Shown: piece after piece, positions 10,502-21,832 of the stretch | How positions within the stretch are numbered: position 1 is the first letter of the stretch | Layout: each line of letters starts with the position of its first letter | Assembly (NCBI GenBank): GCA_014529385.2 | Contig: CM043970.1 | Location: 47,145,779-47,209,778, forward strand | Direction of reading: 5' to 3' | Source: Adiantum capillus-veneris | Taxonomy: Eukaryota > Streptophyta > Polypodiopsida > Polypodiales > Pteridaceae | DNA: 64,000 nucleotides | Position numbers and translations under genes: made by a program | Notes under the pieces: generated by a model | Told to the model about the DNA's origin: nothing | Seen by the model: only the letters and a program-made list of their open reading frames with translations | Database searches by the model: none

Positions 10502-12560
10502 TGTCGAGGGATATGTGTTCAAAACGTGAGCCGCGTAGGCGTGGGGCCTCTAGCTGTGCAAGGTGTGAGAGAGAATAAGAACAACAAGTGCAAATGGTTA
10601 TGGAAATCGTCCTAAACTTTAATTAATCCATTCAAGCTCTTAGTACATTCTGATCAATAGCCAAGGTGGGCTATTAGTAGCACCGACACTTGGATTCACT
10701 GAAATCTAATAGTTTAGGCTCCCTTTACAATTACCCAGGCCATTAAGGGCTCTGTGATTTATAAAAAAGGATTGAATAAATCTAGGATGTCGTTGATGAT
10801 CAATTTCCTCCGTGTCGGATTTCCCTGCTTTGAATGTTGTTGGACTTTGTACATTTGAACTGCTTTTTCTTACCATCATTTCTCCCTGCTTGCTTCCTAG
10901 AGCGAGAGAGAAAGTGTGTCTTCCCTTGCCGACTCCTTTCTCCCTTCTTCTCTAGCTTATGTCCGAGAGCAAGAGAGAGCGGGATTTTTTTATGCGTGAG
11001 AGCGAGAGAAAGATACCCTTCCTCCTTGCTTCTCTCTTCTCCCGACTTCCTTGGCTATGTCCGAGAGGGATAGAGTTCCCTTCTTAATTTTCTGGCTTTG
11101 ACTTCTTCTTAGCTTGACCCCGGCTCCGGCTTTGGCTACTCCTTACACTTTGGCTAGGACTCCGGCTCCAACTTCTGCTACTACTTCTACCCCAACTCCT
11201 ACTTGGATTGCGGTTGTAGCTCCACCCTCCCTTGCATTCGTCCGAGCTCTTCCCCTTCAAGCACAAGAGAGATAATTTCCTTCCTTTCCATGCACTCCTT
11301 CATCGAGTCCTCCTCCTCCTCCGAGCTCTCCCCGCCTCTCTTCACGTTGCCATCCTTCACGGCATAATCCTTCCTCTCTTGCCCTCCCGTTCATGGTCCC
11401 CAAAAAAATTCCTATTTTTGGCTTTAAAAAATTCCCTTCTCGGCTTGTCACGGTGGCGTGACAAGCCGCTTGACACGTGGCAAGGCCAGGGTGGAGATTC
11501 ATGAAATCCCACAGAGACTAGACCGAATAGGGATGCCTTGGGCTCCTGAGAAATTTTTGTTTCATGGCGGACTTTAATCGAGCTCTTTACTATGCGCTAT
11601 GAGCACTTCTTCTCTCCCCTACTCTCACGTTATCTGCTTGCACCATCTCCACCTTTTTTTTTTCTCTTCCCTTCACACATAATATGGTTTTTCTTTATTC
11701 AATGGGCGGCCATTTTCTCCTTACTTTGGGCGGCCACATTGGGCACCATATTTGGTATACACTTTAACCAAGGCTTCGGTCCACCAAAGCATTGCAAAGT
11801 TCCAATCAAGGCATTGCCAAGCACAACAACTTCCTCCAGCAGTCCTTGACTAAAAATATCATCGTAATTTTGCTCCCATTTATATGTTGTGGATATTTCC
11901 ACAGCCTTCAAGATGCTAGTATAGGTGATTGGATTTAGCAGAAGTTGTTCCCATCGCATTTGATTAAAGCTTTCCTGAGATTTTTGACTCAACCATATCG
12001 GCATCTCTTGCTATCAATATTTTCCAAATTTCACACCGATCGAGCAGACAGGTATGGAACCAGCCCCCGATGAATCTTTAACGGCCAATATCTTGGCAAG
12101 TAGAACTCCGAACGCTGATTTAAAAAGACCGCACGCTGATTTGAAAAGACCGACGCGCTCCACAAAGTGAGCACTTCAATCCATGCATTCTCTTCATCTC
12201 TGATCCCTCAACTGCACTTGCCCAATCTAGTACGGATCTGCAATTAACTCAAACTTCAAACTACCATAACTTCTTTCCTGTAGCTCTAATCGACGAGCTG
12301 TAAAGATAAGCCAATAGATCACTTCAATCACTGCAATTCTAGATCATAATATATCATCTATGATCACCTCAAGCATACTCTTTTTTTAAAATCATTAAGG
12401 CATTTGTTGGCCCTTTAAAGCCGCATCTAGCATACATAAAACTTAAAACTAGCTTGTTATCAAGCCATGATCACTGATAAATAATCAAGTAGACTTCAAT
12501 CAAGCACAATGTGCATCCTTATGATAATTTTCCCATCATGGAAGGCAGAGTTGCACGACA
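10502..12560 (-). mobile_element. solo LTR (2059 bp) carrying a PPR fragment
   Basis: The plus strand begins TGTCGAGGGATATG and ends TTGCACGACA, so the ends form the inverted repeat TGTCG/CGACA. CTGT occurs immediately on both sides (10498-10501 and 12561-12564), a 4-bp target duplication. The same LTR family occurs at 28348-30294, where it is joined to a PBS and a Gypsy gag, which fixes both identity and orientation. The absence of PBS, PPT and internal sequence here indicates that LTR-LTR recombination removed the rest. The downstream half holds several GAGAGAGA stretches. Confidence 0.85.
11690..12004 (-). pseudogene. PPR-repeat fragment inside the solo LTR
   Basis: The frame read from 12004 gives NPITYTSILKAVE, then DDIFSQGLLEEVVVLGNALI. 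This matches plant PPR motifs of the type PNxxTYxxxLKAC...xGLxxxxxVGNALI. Another frame continues as LVKVYTKYGA (compare ALVDMYAKCGA), showing a frameshift. PPR proteins bind organelle RNA, but this piece covers only one to one and a half motifs, so no such function is expected. It lies about 560 nt from the LTR 5' end, in the sense orientation, and has a homologous copy at 29370-29867. Confidence 0.75.
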
Positions 12561-15500
12561 CTGTGGAAGCTTAAAATTTTTCACTACCCCTTGGCAGTTG
12601 GTGGACTTCTTTCCTTGAAAGCACAAGTGTGATAGTGCCAAGATTGACATCATCACTTAATAAGTGATTAAGTAATCACGATCTGGGTCTCATCCCAAAA
12701 CTGTACTTGTTCAAACACTCTTAGTGCTATAGATAAAATAGAAGATCCACTCAAGTTGGAATCGTATTCCCAACGGGATCTTGTCTAGACCCAAAAATCC
12801 ATTATCGAGGAGTTTTGTGAACAATCGCGTTGGCTAAATTGCTTGCTTCATCTATACACCTTGGTAGAGAGACGCATTTACGAGTTTGAGACTTTCAAAA
12901 ACTCAACTTTATCTTCACACTCAAAGTGTGTAGTGCTAAAATAACACTCAAAAATTTAGTAATGGCAAGACGCTTGCTAGTCCATTAAAATCAATGGGTA
13001 CTCAACTGAAGAGGTGGTAATAGATGGTGCTTAGCCCTTCCTGTTGGCTCTTATCCCTTCCTATTACCATATTGACATAGAAAAATGTCAATAATATCAT
13101 GCCTAGTTTCACCTTTCCCGCATAGAAGTTGAAGAGAGAGAGAGAGAGAGAAAATGTTGGACTGAGAAAAAATCCATATTTAAATGTGTTGTATGCCCCT
13201 TGCATATGATCCAGTGCAGACCATGTCTGTGTCTTATCTTATCCTATATACGCGTACAATAGTGTACTTGTACCATGCCCTTGTAGAGAGAGAGAGGTAT
13301 TATAAGTCACATCTTGACCCACTTACTTTGTATGTGATCGTGACTGTATCAGGGTGCATATGGATGGAACTTTGCCTGTGAATAAATTTAAACACAAATG
13401 TTTGAAAACACCAATAACTAAGCTCGTCCTTGACAGAGTAGCTAGTGTTATAGCAGAAGCATATACACTGATGGAGTGTCAAACATCAATCATTCTAGTA
13501 CGCCATGCATTCATATCAAAAAATAGAATACCAAGCCCTTGGTTTCAATGACAGTCTCAACCATGTGAGCCCCTCATATATGTGCCTTGCATGATTACAT
13601 GGGCTTGGATACATCACAGTGCAGTGTTGCATAAAATGTGAGCTTATATCCACATAGTGCTAAAGATGTGTACCATTATCTTTGATCTAGAGTCAATTGA
13701 TAATACCTTTACACATAAGAGAAGCCTTGCTTCACATGAAATCTGGCAAAGCACTTTGCTTTGTACAACGGCTTTGTATGGAGTCTGCCCAAGCACTTGT
13801 CATCCACTTGTGACCAAGTTTTGGGTAATTTGCTTGAATTCAGCTCATAGCCAGATGTACTGCTCAAGTGAGTTAGTGTATGTATCATATATACCCTCAT
13901 GGGATGTAAAAATATGCAAACAATTTGGCAAGGTTTCCCAAGTTCGTATGCTACAAGCATATTCCAAACATTGGAAGTGATCATGTAATATGTCCTTAAG
14001 TGAAGCCTTGCTTCACATTCTCATTGAAAGGTGAGATATAACACAACCTTAATGATCATAGGTAACAAGTGCTTTGGATGACACAAAAATGTCAAAGGAA
14101 AAGAGAATCAACCTTGTCAAACTCGCAAAGAGAATAGGCCTTGCCGAACCATGTAGCTTATTTTATCTCAAGTGTCAAACTCTACCCAACCAAAGAAACA
14201 TTTGCTTGGCAAGCTAGCATTGTAGAGAATCCTATTTACCTGAACATTGACAAGTTACAATATCTTTGAAGTGTATATGCATCCAATGCATACACCAATA
14301 TGGGGCCTTGCTCTTATAAGCCGTGCTTTTCCCCTTAAAAGAGATACTATTGAACAAAACCATATGTGGCCGTTGAAAAATGCAAGCCTTGCTACTTAAT
14401 TGGGACATAATGACATGCCTGGCATGGATCAGACCCTAAGTCATATGATGTGTCTATGCAAAATGGACTCTAGAGAAAATTAGCATATAAATAAACCTAA
14501 ACATTCTTGAGTTGTTCTAGCCTTGTAGTCTACACCAGAGATTAGCACAAGTCGTGCTCATGGACAACTTCATACGAAATCGTACTCTATAATCAACATG
14601 GTGAGTCTCATATGGATTCGTACTCCCGAGTCAAAACTTGACCAATATACCAGGTCAGATGGAGCGGCACTTCCAACTCATGCCCCATGCATTGTCGAGA
14701 CACCCATATATTACCTTGTGTCTTGACTCAAAGTCGAGACAAAGTTATACCATCTATGTTCGACCTTGTCGAGTAGAGGATCATATTCACAGTGTAAAAA
14801 GATCGGTAATGATTTCACATCCAAGCCATACCTACGATGTCCAATATCCATTGCCAATTATCTTTGAATCATGTTGAATCACGCAAATTGCATTTGCCAA
14901 TTACTTCGACCATCGATAATTTGCCAAGCCTTGCTTGATATACCCATGATTCTTTGCCTTCAGCATACCTTGCATAACTTTGACATGGGGTGTATGGTTA
15001 TATGATAATTGTTCGTCTCCTTGAGTTCAATTCCCCTTTGCATGCCAGATTTTTGAAGCCTTGTTGACCATTTTTGTTGTTGATCGAATCGTACAACCTT
15101 TGCATGCATGATGTCCTACTACTATAGCTTTCTCTTGCGGCGGCTAACCTACTGGAAATTATCGTTTTGCTATGGCCATGCGTCTTCTCACGGCCAAGGC
15201 TAGTGTGTGTACCCATGCTACATCCTGCATATAAATCGCGCAAACAACTCTCTATGGTCTACAAAGCTCCATGAAGCATCATGCTAGTGTCAGTCATTGT
15301 ATGATTGACTATCCCTACTGCAAATGCTCCCACTACACTTGCTAGATCGGGCATTGACACTAACAAGTAGAACATGAGATGCTCAAACGCAGACAAAATT
15401 TGCACAAACCTGGATGTACTTGCCTCCCTTGTGCTATCTGCAATCATTGCATCATCAGGACTTACCATCGCATATGGATGTGTCAACACCAACATTGAGG

Positions 15501-15757
15501 AAGCAACATCCCTCTCATCCATAGGCAAAAATGTGTGTCATGTTACCAACTCACCAGCCTCTAACATGAGCATGTCAAAAAACTCCATATTTGTCAGCTC
15601 TATCTATGTCTCTAGGGAGCAGACCTACTCTACCTTTGCTTGCATGCACAAAGTATGACAACACCTGCTATGTTTCACTAGCGCACTACGGGTCTACCTC
15701 TGTCTCTATAGAGTCTACTGACATGTCCTGCATAGCTAAATGCTTTGTCTAGTGAGT
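12561..15757. other. long stretch without recognisable genes
   Basis: No frame shows a domain. There is a (GA)n run at 13132-13151. The word AAGCCTTGCT and close forms recur at about 13722, 14003, 14381 and 14926. Frames of 90-107 codons on both strands at 13657-13984 overlap each other and look accidental. The block 15250-15660 has overlapping frames on both strands without recognised similarity; it may be a decayed part of the Gypsy element to the right. Confidence 0.4.
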
Positions 15758-15811
15758 ATGGTGGAGCTCACCTACAAAAGAGACATGGTGGAGCTCACTT
15801 GCAAAAGAGAC
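15758..15811 (+). repeat. 27-bp tandem duplication
   Basis: Two adjacent copies of a 27-bp unit beginning ATGGTGGAGCTCAC differ at two positions. Confidence 0.9.
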
Positions 15812-16035
15812 ATGTCTCTTCTCCCGCTCAAAGCATGGCAACAACAAAACCTAGACTACACCGTCTCAAACCACAGACACGTGCATAGGATATACCAAGC
15901 CTATGTGGGATCCTCTAGCAATCACTAGTGAACCGCAAGGCATTTGGAATTACTGCTCTCTAAGAATTACTTGACAACCAAAGTCTACTAACTATCTCAC
16001 TAAGATCAATCTCTATCTCCTTGCCGCAAGAGCAG

Positions 16036-18823
16036 CTACTTGATATATAGGTTTGACTTGTCCCCAATAGTAGGCTCCATGTAGTATTGTGGACTTTCTT
16101 CAATCACATCCATCCCATAGGCGATATTAGGATCTATATCTTCCTCACAGCCTTCCAAAAAAGAAATAGATGACTCACAACCCACTTGATTCACAGAAGT
16201 GATTCTTGGATGTGGTGGTTGCGGTCCTAGCACTGGAGGTGGTAAGGGTGTTGTTTGAACAACATTTTGGGCCCTAGGGACCATGTGTTGTGCTATTTGT
16301 TCAAGAGGTGGGGCCGGCATCAATGCAGGCACTCGAGGTGTGTCTATCCATCCTAAGGTTGGTCTATTGGCCATCGCACACTTAAATACTATGCAATCCT
16401 TAGCTTGATGACCATACCTTCCACATGCATTGCAGTTCTTATTGCATTTTACTCTAAAAGTAGGGCATTCACTGGTACTATGCGGTCCATAGCATACTGA
16501 GCACCATTTATACTCCCTTCTTAGATACATATGATTGTTTTGCGGAGCACGATTTTCTCTAAGACTTTCTTGAATAGCCTTGGTGAGATCTGCTAAAGTC
16601 ATCTCAGATATTTTTGGCTCCTTAGCAATAGGCTTTAGGGTCATTGGCTGATGCTCTGATGCTTGCGAGCTAATAGATTTAGTCTCAACAGACACTCTTT
16701 CTCCTTGAATCATTAAATTATCCTCCAATTGGATCGCATTGGTGGTGACTGCTTCCCAAGTGGTGATACCTCTAATGACTAGGCCATTGTAGATATCCTC
16801 ATGTCATAATCCCCTAATGAATATGTCAAGCAATTGGTTATTGTTGAAGCGTTCATTTGGATTACAACGAGAATTCAAATGCTTCAAGCGACTTATAAAG
16901 TCTCTCACCGACTCTCCTTCTTCTCGTTGGGCTTTCTGGAGCTGAGAGGCTACACCCCAAAGTACTCCCTCTCGTATGTATTCTTTCAAGAACAGTCTCC
17001 TAAGAGCAGGGTAAATCGTTTTTTCTTCCACCCTTAGGGTTCTATACCAATCCCCTGCCTTCCCACTTAAGGTTAGGCTTAAATCATTACTCTTATGCAG
17101 GTCATTGTGCTCTCCTAGAGAATCGCATATTTGTTCAAACACTTCGATATGCTTTCTCACATCCCCGTCTCCACTAAATTTTTGTGTGAGCTTGGTTATT
17201 TGTACTGCCTTACTTCTAGGCTCTCTATCAGGCGTGTTACGCATATTCTCAGCAATAGATCGACCAATAGCTTGAGCAAATGTTTCCAACTCACCTAAGT
17301 GAGCAGGCACCGTGGGTGAAGGCGCTACAGAGACTACATGTGGAGTAGGTATTGGCATTGGGCTTGGTGCATAGGAAGCCCTTGGGTTCCACGTTGGGTA
17401 CGATGTTGTGCCATGTGGTGGTCCATAGTTCATATGGGTGGCCCTAGGAATAGCAGACGTCGGATGTGACATGCTAATGCTAGCCGGTATAGTCCCATGG
17501 AAATAAGAACTTTTGTATTGTGGTTGTGGAGCATAGGTAGTTGAAACAATGGGAGGGGTAGGGACTACATGAGTGTGATGACCCATAGGTGCATACGATT
17601 GGTACACACTTGTAGGTACTGTTGTTGCAGGCATTGAGCTACCATGTAGTGGTGCTTTACTAACAAATGAGGTCCATGGCGTGTTTCTCAACATGCTCAT
17701 CATTGGGGTAGGCATGGTAGCCGTGGTGTCATCAAGGGAAAGATGAGCTAGACTTGGAAAGGTGAAGCTATCACTTGTGGGCTCAGATTACACTGAGACC
17801 CCTGGCGAAACAACATATGGAGGATCCATCGGACTTACCTAGGGAGTCTCCATTTGCGATAAGGTCGGTTCTTTAGCCTTCCTTGTATCCAAGAATCTCA
17901 TGAGACCCGTTGAAGGAATGTTGATCCCCTTGTTCTGTCTCTCTAAGTCAATGACCCTATGGATGACCTCACAAACTCTTTGTTGTTAATCCTTCACACT
18001 AGTAGCACCCATTGTGGATTGTAGGACATCTAACCAACCCACATGATAGGTGTGACATGTGTATAGGTCGTTCAGAGTCTCTGTTTGTAATTCGTACTCC
18101 CAGTTCTCATTTAAGAACACTCCATCTAGGATTGAGGTGCTAGGGGTGTCCTTTGAGCTAGATGCAATGTTGCTTTCTAGGGGTTGGCCCTTAGTGGTTG
18201 CTAAATGAGGAGCACTTGATTTCTATCTTAGCAAGGATATTGACATAGAAGCTTTTGCTTTTAACTCTCTTCGTTGCTCCGCCTTGCGTAAGCTCTCGAC
18301 TTCCTTTTTCCTCGCTGCAAGGATATATCGCTCAACCTCTTGCACTTCGGCAACGCTTCTACCATCGGGTAATATGACCTCGGAGGGAAATAACTCTAAA
18401 GAGTCAGGAGGTGTAGTGAATGAAGTATTCACGTGCACATTCTCTAACGGTATAGGGTCTATGTTTGTCACGAATGGAGAATTTACTTCCCCACCCCCCT
18501 CATTTACATCATTAGCTCCATGTTCGGAGCGAGTGGCTCTACTAAAGGTTTCCTTCAGGCGGCTAAGCACACTCGGCCGGGACGGAGGACCCATGGCATG
18601 CATGTCTTGGCTCGAGCTATCGGGATTAGGCATTTTGGAAACCTTCCATGATGTCGTAGTCAGAGGAAGAGTCACTAGCCGCTATGTTCGGGTCTTGGTT
18701 TGTACTACCTTGGGTCCCCACCGAGGGTCCAGAACCTAAAGTAGGTGGATATTGAGAACTCAAGTAAGTTGAAATTCTCTCTAGCTGCTTCGTCTCTAGC
18801 ACCCGACCAGAGCGCAGATGCAT
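16036..18823 (-). pseudogene. gag: decayed Gypsy gag with double zinc knuckle
   Basis: The start at 18823 gives MHLRSGRVLETKQ. A frameshift leads into 18675-18223 (charged, ERYILAARKKEVESLRK). A degenerate gap follows, then 17715-16804: a P/H/S/T-rich region and a capsid domain with LTQKFSGDGDVRKHIEVFEQ, AGDWYRTL and ESVRDFISRLKHLNSRC. One in-frame stop at about 16802 separates this from 16728-16036, which holds two CCHC-like knuckles, CSVCYGPHSTSEC and CNACGRYGHQAKDC. The PBS lies 790 bp upstream and belongs to the adjacent LTR. No protease or RT follows, so the element is truncated at about 16.0 kb. Confidence 0.85.
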
Positions 18824-18839
18824 GTGTCTTTGGCACCCT

Positions 18840-19610
18840 ACAAACTTCGGGGAATAACCTCGAAGGTTAACCGCTTACCTTTTTTAAGCGTCCGTTTTCA
18901 CTCGTGTTTTTTACGTTTTTAATGTTTGATTTTTTTTATTAAAGTGTTGTGATAGCTCGAAACGAGCATATCACTTAGAGGGTTGCTGTGTGCTTTACAA
19001 CACAATTTTCGGGCATCTGAAGTTTCGTTGGTCCTCAAAAATTTGATTTTTAGCTACGTGTGAAGCTAAAATTCGTTTTTTTTAAAAGGCGACTGAGGCA
19101 GGCTTGAGCGTGAGCTTGGGCTTGGGTCTATGCTTGGGTCTAGGAGATATTCCCGATCCCGGTCCTACCTTTATATTTTTTTATTTTTTTATTTTTTTAA
19201 ATATATTTTTTAAAATTTTATTTTAAAGGATAAGGTCGCCGCGGTCTGCACGAGAGCACGCACACACTCTATCTACCTACTTCTAACTAATACACCTACT
19301 CTTACACACTAACACACTCTATTAGCTCTCTTAGATCTACTTCTTACTTACTGTACACAGAAAACTAACTACCTTAATACACAGAGAATAAACACAGAAC
19401 CTTTGAAAACTCCATTAACAAAGAAAACTAACAACCTTAATACATAGAGAATAAACGTAGTACCTTTGAAAACTCCATTAACAAAAAAAACACACAGTAT
19501 AACACCAAATCCCTCTTCTCAACACACACACCCTCCTTCCTTACCTTTCCTATAATTGAAATTGCACCACGGAGAAGCATAGAGTGCTACTCGAGCTTAA
19601 TGCACGGCAT
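18840..19610. repeat. untranslated leader with a 63-bp direct duplication
   Basis: This AT-rich stretch lies between the gag start and the PBS. At 19372-19497 a 63-bp unit (CCTTAATACA...) is present twice in tandem with few differences. No coding frame is visible. Confidence 0.7.
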
Positions 19611-19628
19611 TCCCCGGCAGCGGTGCCA
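19611..19628 (-). promoter_or_regulatory. primer-binding site, tRNA-Asp type
   Basis: The minus strand reads TGGCACCGCTGCCGGGGA, four bases after the LTR end. It closely resembles TGGCGCCGTTGCCGGGGA, the tRNA-Asp-complementary PBS known from plant Athila/Tat-type Gypsy elements. Confidence 0.85.
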
Positions 19629-19632
19629 AAAA

Positions 19633-19873
19633 TGTGCGCGTATGTCGCACGTGTCAATGCAAGGAACTTGCCAATACACCGTGTGCGAGCCACAAATGGC
19701 TCCAAGCACACAAAAAGCCTAAACTAGTAAGCTCAAAGAAGGAGATGGTGTGTCACTTACCGCTCTACGCTTGCTTCGTGGAGGATTCCTCGCCGCGAAG
19801 AAGAAGGAGACACCGCTACGCCGCGCTCAACCACTTCATCGCTGCTGTGCTGTCGTCGCAATGCTCGATCGCA

Positions 19874-19908
<35 letters not shown>

Positions 19909-20412
19909 TCTCTCTCTCTCTCTCATGTATACACACACACACACACACACAAGGAGATGAAGAAGAAGAAGAAGAAGATGGAGATGGAGCAAGAGCACTC
20001 TTCTATTGCACAAATGAGAGAATGAGTGAATTTTAGGTTTAGTTGACTTTTATATGAGCTCGCCCCATTCACACTTGGGCGCCCATGCTTAGCCAACTAA
20101 CCCCTTGAATGTTCCAGTTAGAATGCACCTCTCATCGGCGATCAGTCTTACCCTTTTCCTATTGGACCAACAAGCCCAGTACCTGACTCTACCGAACAAA
20201 TAATACAATGTCCGCCGTAGGTTACAACGTCCGTCGTAGGTGATAGGGTGTCTGTGATCCGTAAGGGTTAACACAGTTACATCTTCTGCTCTCAATACTT
20301 GTTTGAAGATTCAAACATGGGCATACAGATCGCCAGATCCATTATACTTTTTGGGTAGCATTTTGCCACCTGAGATGGTCGCATACGCCTGGCCTCTACA
20401 ACCATTCTAACA
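19633..20412 (-). mobile_element. LTR (780 bp) flanked by PBS on one side and PPT on the other
   Basis: The minus strand starts TGTTAGAATGG at 20412 and ends CGCGCACA at 19633. A tRNA-Asp-type PBS and gag follow on one side (19628 downward), and a purine-rich PPT with a 281-codon ORF precedes it on the other. It therefore serves as 5' LTR for the gag at 16-18.8 kb and as 3' LTR for the sequence above 20.4 kb. A TATA-like CATATAAAAG lies at about 20047-20056 (minus strand). A CT/AC/GAA microsatellite block (19876-19978) lies in the part expected to be transcribed. Confidence 0.8.
19876..19978. repeat. compound CT / AC / GAA microsatellite
   Basis: (CT)n at about 19876-19923, (AC)n at 19929-19951 and (GAA)n-like to 19978. 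The 63-108-codon frames across it are low-complexity artefacts. Confidence 0.95.
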
Positions 20413-20436
20413 ACTCCTAGTCCCCCTGGGGTGGCT
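20413..20436 (-). promoter_or_regulatory. polypurine tract of the element upstream of the LTR
   Basis: The minus strand has AGGGGGACTAGGAGT ending directly at the LTR 5' TGTTAGAA. It is the expected site of plus-strand DNA priming. Confidence 0.7.
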
Positions 20437-20447
20437 TCTCTTGGTTC

Positions 20448-21293
20448 CTAATCTCCTCTTGGTACTAACAGTGGTATCCTATCCGCCATACGGTCATCAA
20501 GTCGATTTCGTGTAATAGTCAGAGGGATTCCAGTGGTGTAAGTGAATTCAGGAACAATACTGCCCCTATGTGTGTTGATGGAAGCCCTAGTCGTCGTCGA
20601 TCCTAAAGGTTCTCTTTTTGGAACTCGTTCATGTCCATAAGGATCCTCCACTCTGGTTCTCAAGGGACTCTCAAGTACAGTTGCAGGTCTAATGTGAGTA
20701 GTCGTGGTTTTTACCTCTTCCGGATTTACATAGTATTGGTGGAGTGGTCCTCCAAAATATGTATATGTCTCTAACTCCTTCCGATCCATTGGAGAGTACT
20801 TTCGGCCATACTTGTCCATTATGACCACCTTAATACTTCTGTCCTCCGTGTACATGTAAACATACAAGTTTTTCCGGTCTGTTAATTCTTTGATGCGGGG
20901 CTCGTCACATCTGTAATAGAGTATTTGTTCTCCATTATTGAACTTATAAAGCCCCACATATGTGTTGCCTATGTTAAGGCGCTCTATCTCATTGGTGCGT
21001 ATGAGTATCGCGTTTTGTTTCTCCATTTTGGGTGGTGCATCGGCCGGCTCATTATCTAGTTTGTCCTTGGTGCCGGTCATTCCCCATTTATCCACAATAT
21101 AAGGGTTATGAACCACTAGGTACATCATTCCCTCTCGGTTGAAATATCTATCCCCGTCATAATCAACATCTACAAGGTCTCTGAACTCGCTCGGCTTATT
21201 TTCCAACTTAACATAGTAGCGGTCCATTCCATCCTTATAGAATTTGGCTTTAAGCACATTTTCAAATTGGAACTTCAAATACAACAATTTCAC
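20448..21293 (-). CDS. intact 281-codon ORF of unknown function, 3' end of a Gypsy element
   Basis: An uninterrupted frame runs from the ATG at 21293 to a stop just before the PPT. I do not recognise the family. The N-terminal two thirds look globular and mixed charged/aromatic (FRDLVDVDYDGDRYF, MMYLVVHNPYIVDKWGM, NTYVGLYKFNNGEQILYYR, YVYMYTEDRSIKVVIMDKYG). The last 90 residues are rich in T, R and P (EEVKTTTTHIRPATV). There is no signal peptide or membrane segment, which argues against an envelope protein, and no zinc knuckle or protease motif. It lies between palindrome array A and the PPT/LTR, the place where plant Gypsy elements sometimes carry an extra 3' ORF. Its intactness beside a decayed gag suggests recent function or young age. 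Confidence 0.6.
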   Translation of the reverse strand: MKLLYLKFQFENVLKAKFYKDGMDRYYVKLENKPSEFRDLVDVDYDGDRYFNREGMMYLVVHNPYIVDKWGMTGTKDKLDNEPADAPPKMEKQNAILIRTNEIERLNIGNTYVGLYKFNNGEQILYYRCDEPRIKELTDRKNLYVYMYTEDRSIKVVIMDKYGRKYSPMDRKELETYTYFGGPLHQYYVNPEEVKTTTTHIRPATVLESPLRTRVEDPYGHERVPKREPLGSTTTRASINTHRGSIVPEFTYTTGIPLTITRNRLDDRMADRIPLLVPRGD

Positions 21294-21832
21294 ATCAGAT
21301 GTAGGCTAAGAAGGACTTGCACCCATCGAAGCTGTTCGCTAAGGGTTTGACTTGTTAGAATCTTCAGTAATGAGGCCTACATCTCTCAGACAAAGTGTCA
21401 GAGAAACTCTCCTCTAAAATGGGTTCCAAAGGTGGCAGTGGTCTTTGATTCACACTTTCTTCCGTTGAGTGATTACTCCCTTGATCAAAGATGTTGTGGT
21501 TCATATTCTGGTACAATCTTCCCGATCACAGATTCATGAAGAATTGGTAACAAGAAAAATCCAAACCGAGTTACCTCATTAAATAGTTTGAATCTCCCAT
21601 TTTTTCTTGCTTGCTGGGTAGTATCTTCTAGTAACCTGTCAAGAATGTGCTTGATAGCTGTAAGCTTACAGCTGTTCTTGTTAGTTCTTGCTTTTGTTCG
21701 ACAAAACTTAGCACACAATTCCCTACACAACCTCAACAATTTTGATCCAATTTCAATTTTGAAAGAAGCACCAGGTTGCTATGGCCTAGCTCGTTGTATG
21801 GTAAGTTTCTGTCTCTGTTCTAGCTCAGAGGT

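Noticed and set aside
11084-11266. Ser/Arg-rich 60-codon minus-strand frame resembling an SR protein
   Set aside because: It lies inside the solo LTR and arises from a repetitive CCGGCT/CCTACT-type stretch; no RNA-recognition domain is present.
13657-13984. Overlapping 107- and 91-codon frames on opposite strands
   Set aside because: No recognisable motif, no supporting neighbour, and the two exclude each other as evidence of coding.
19611-19628. tRNA-Asp gene 3' end
   Set aside because: Only the terminal 18 nt match, immediately beside an LTR end; this is a primer-binding site.
19634-20025. Frames of 91-108 codons across the CT/AC repeats
   Set aside because: Low-complexity products of a microsatellite inside an LTR.
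21485-21739. 84-codon minus-strand frame upstream of the 281-codon ORF
   Set aside because: It could be an N-terminal exon or a decayed part of the same gene, but no motif, splice evidence or homology supports it.
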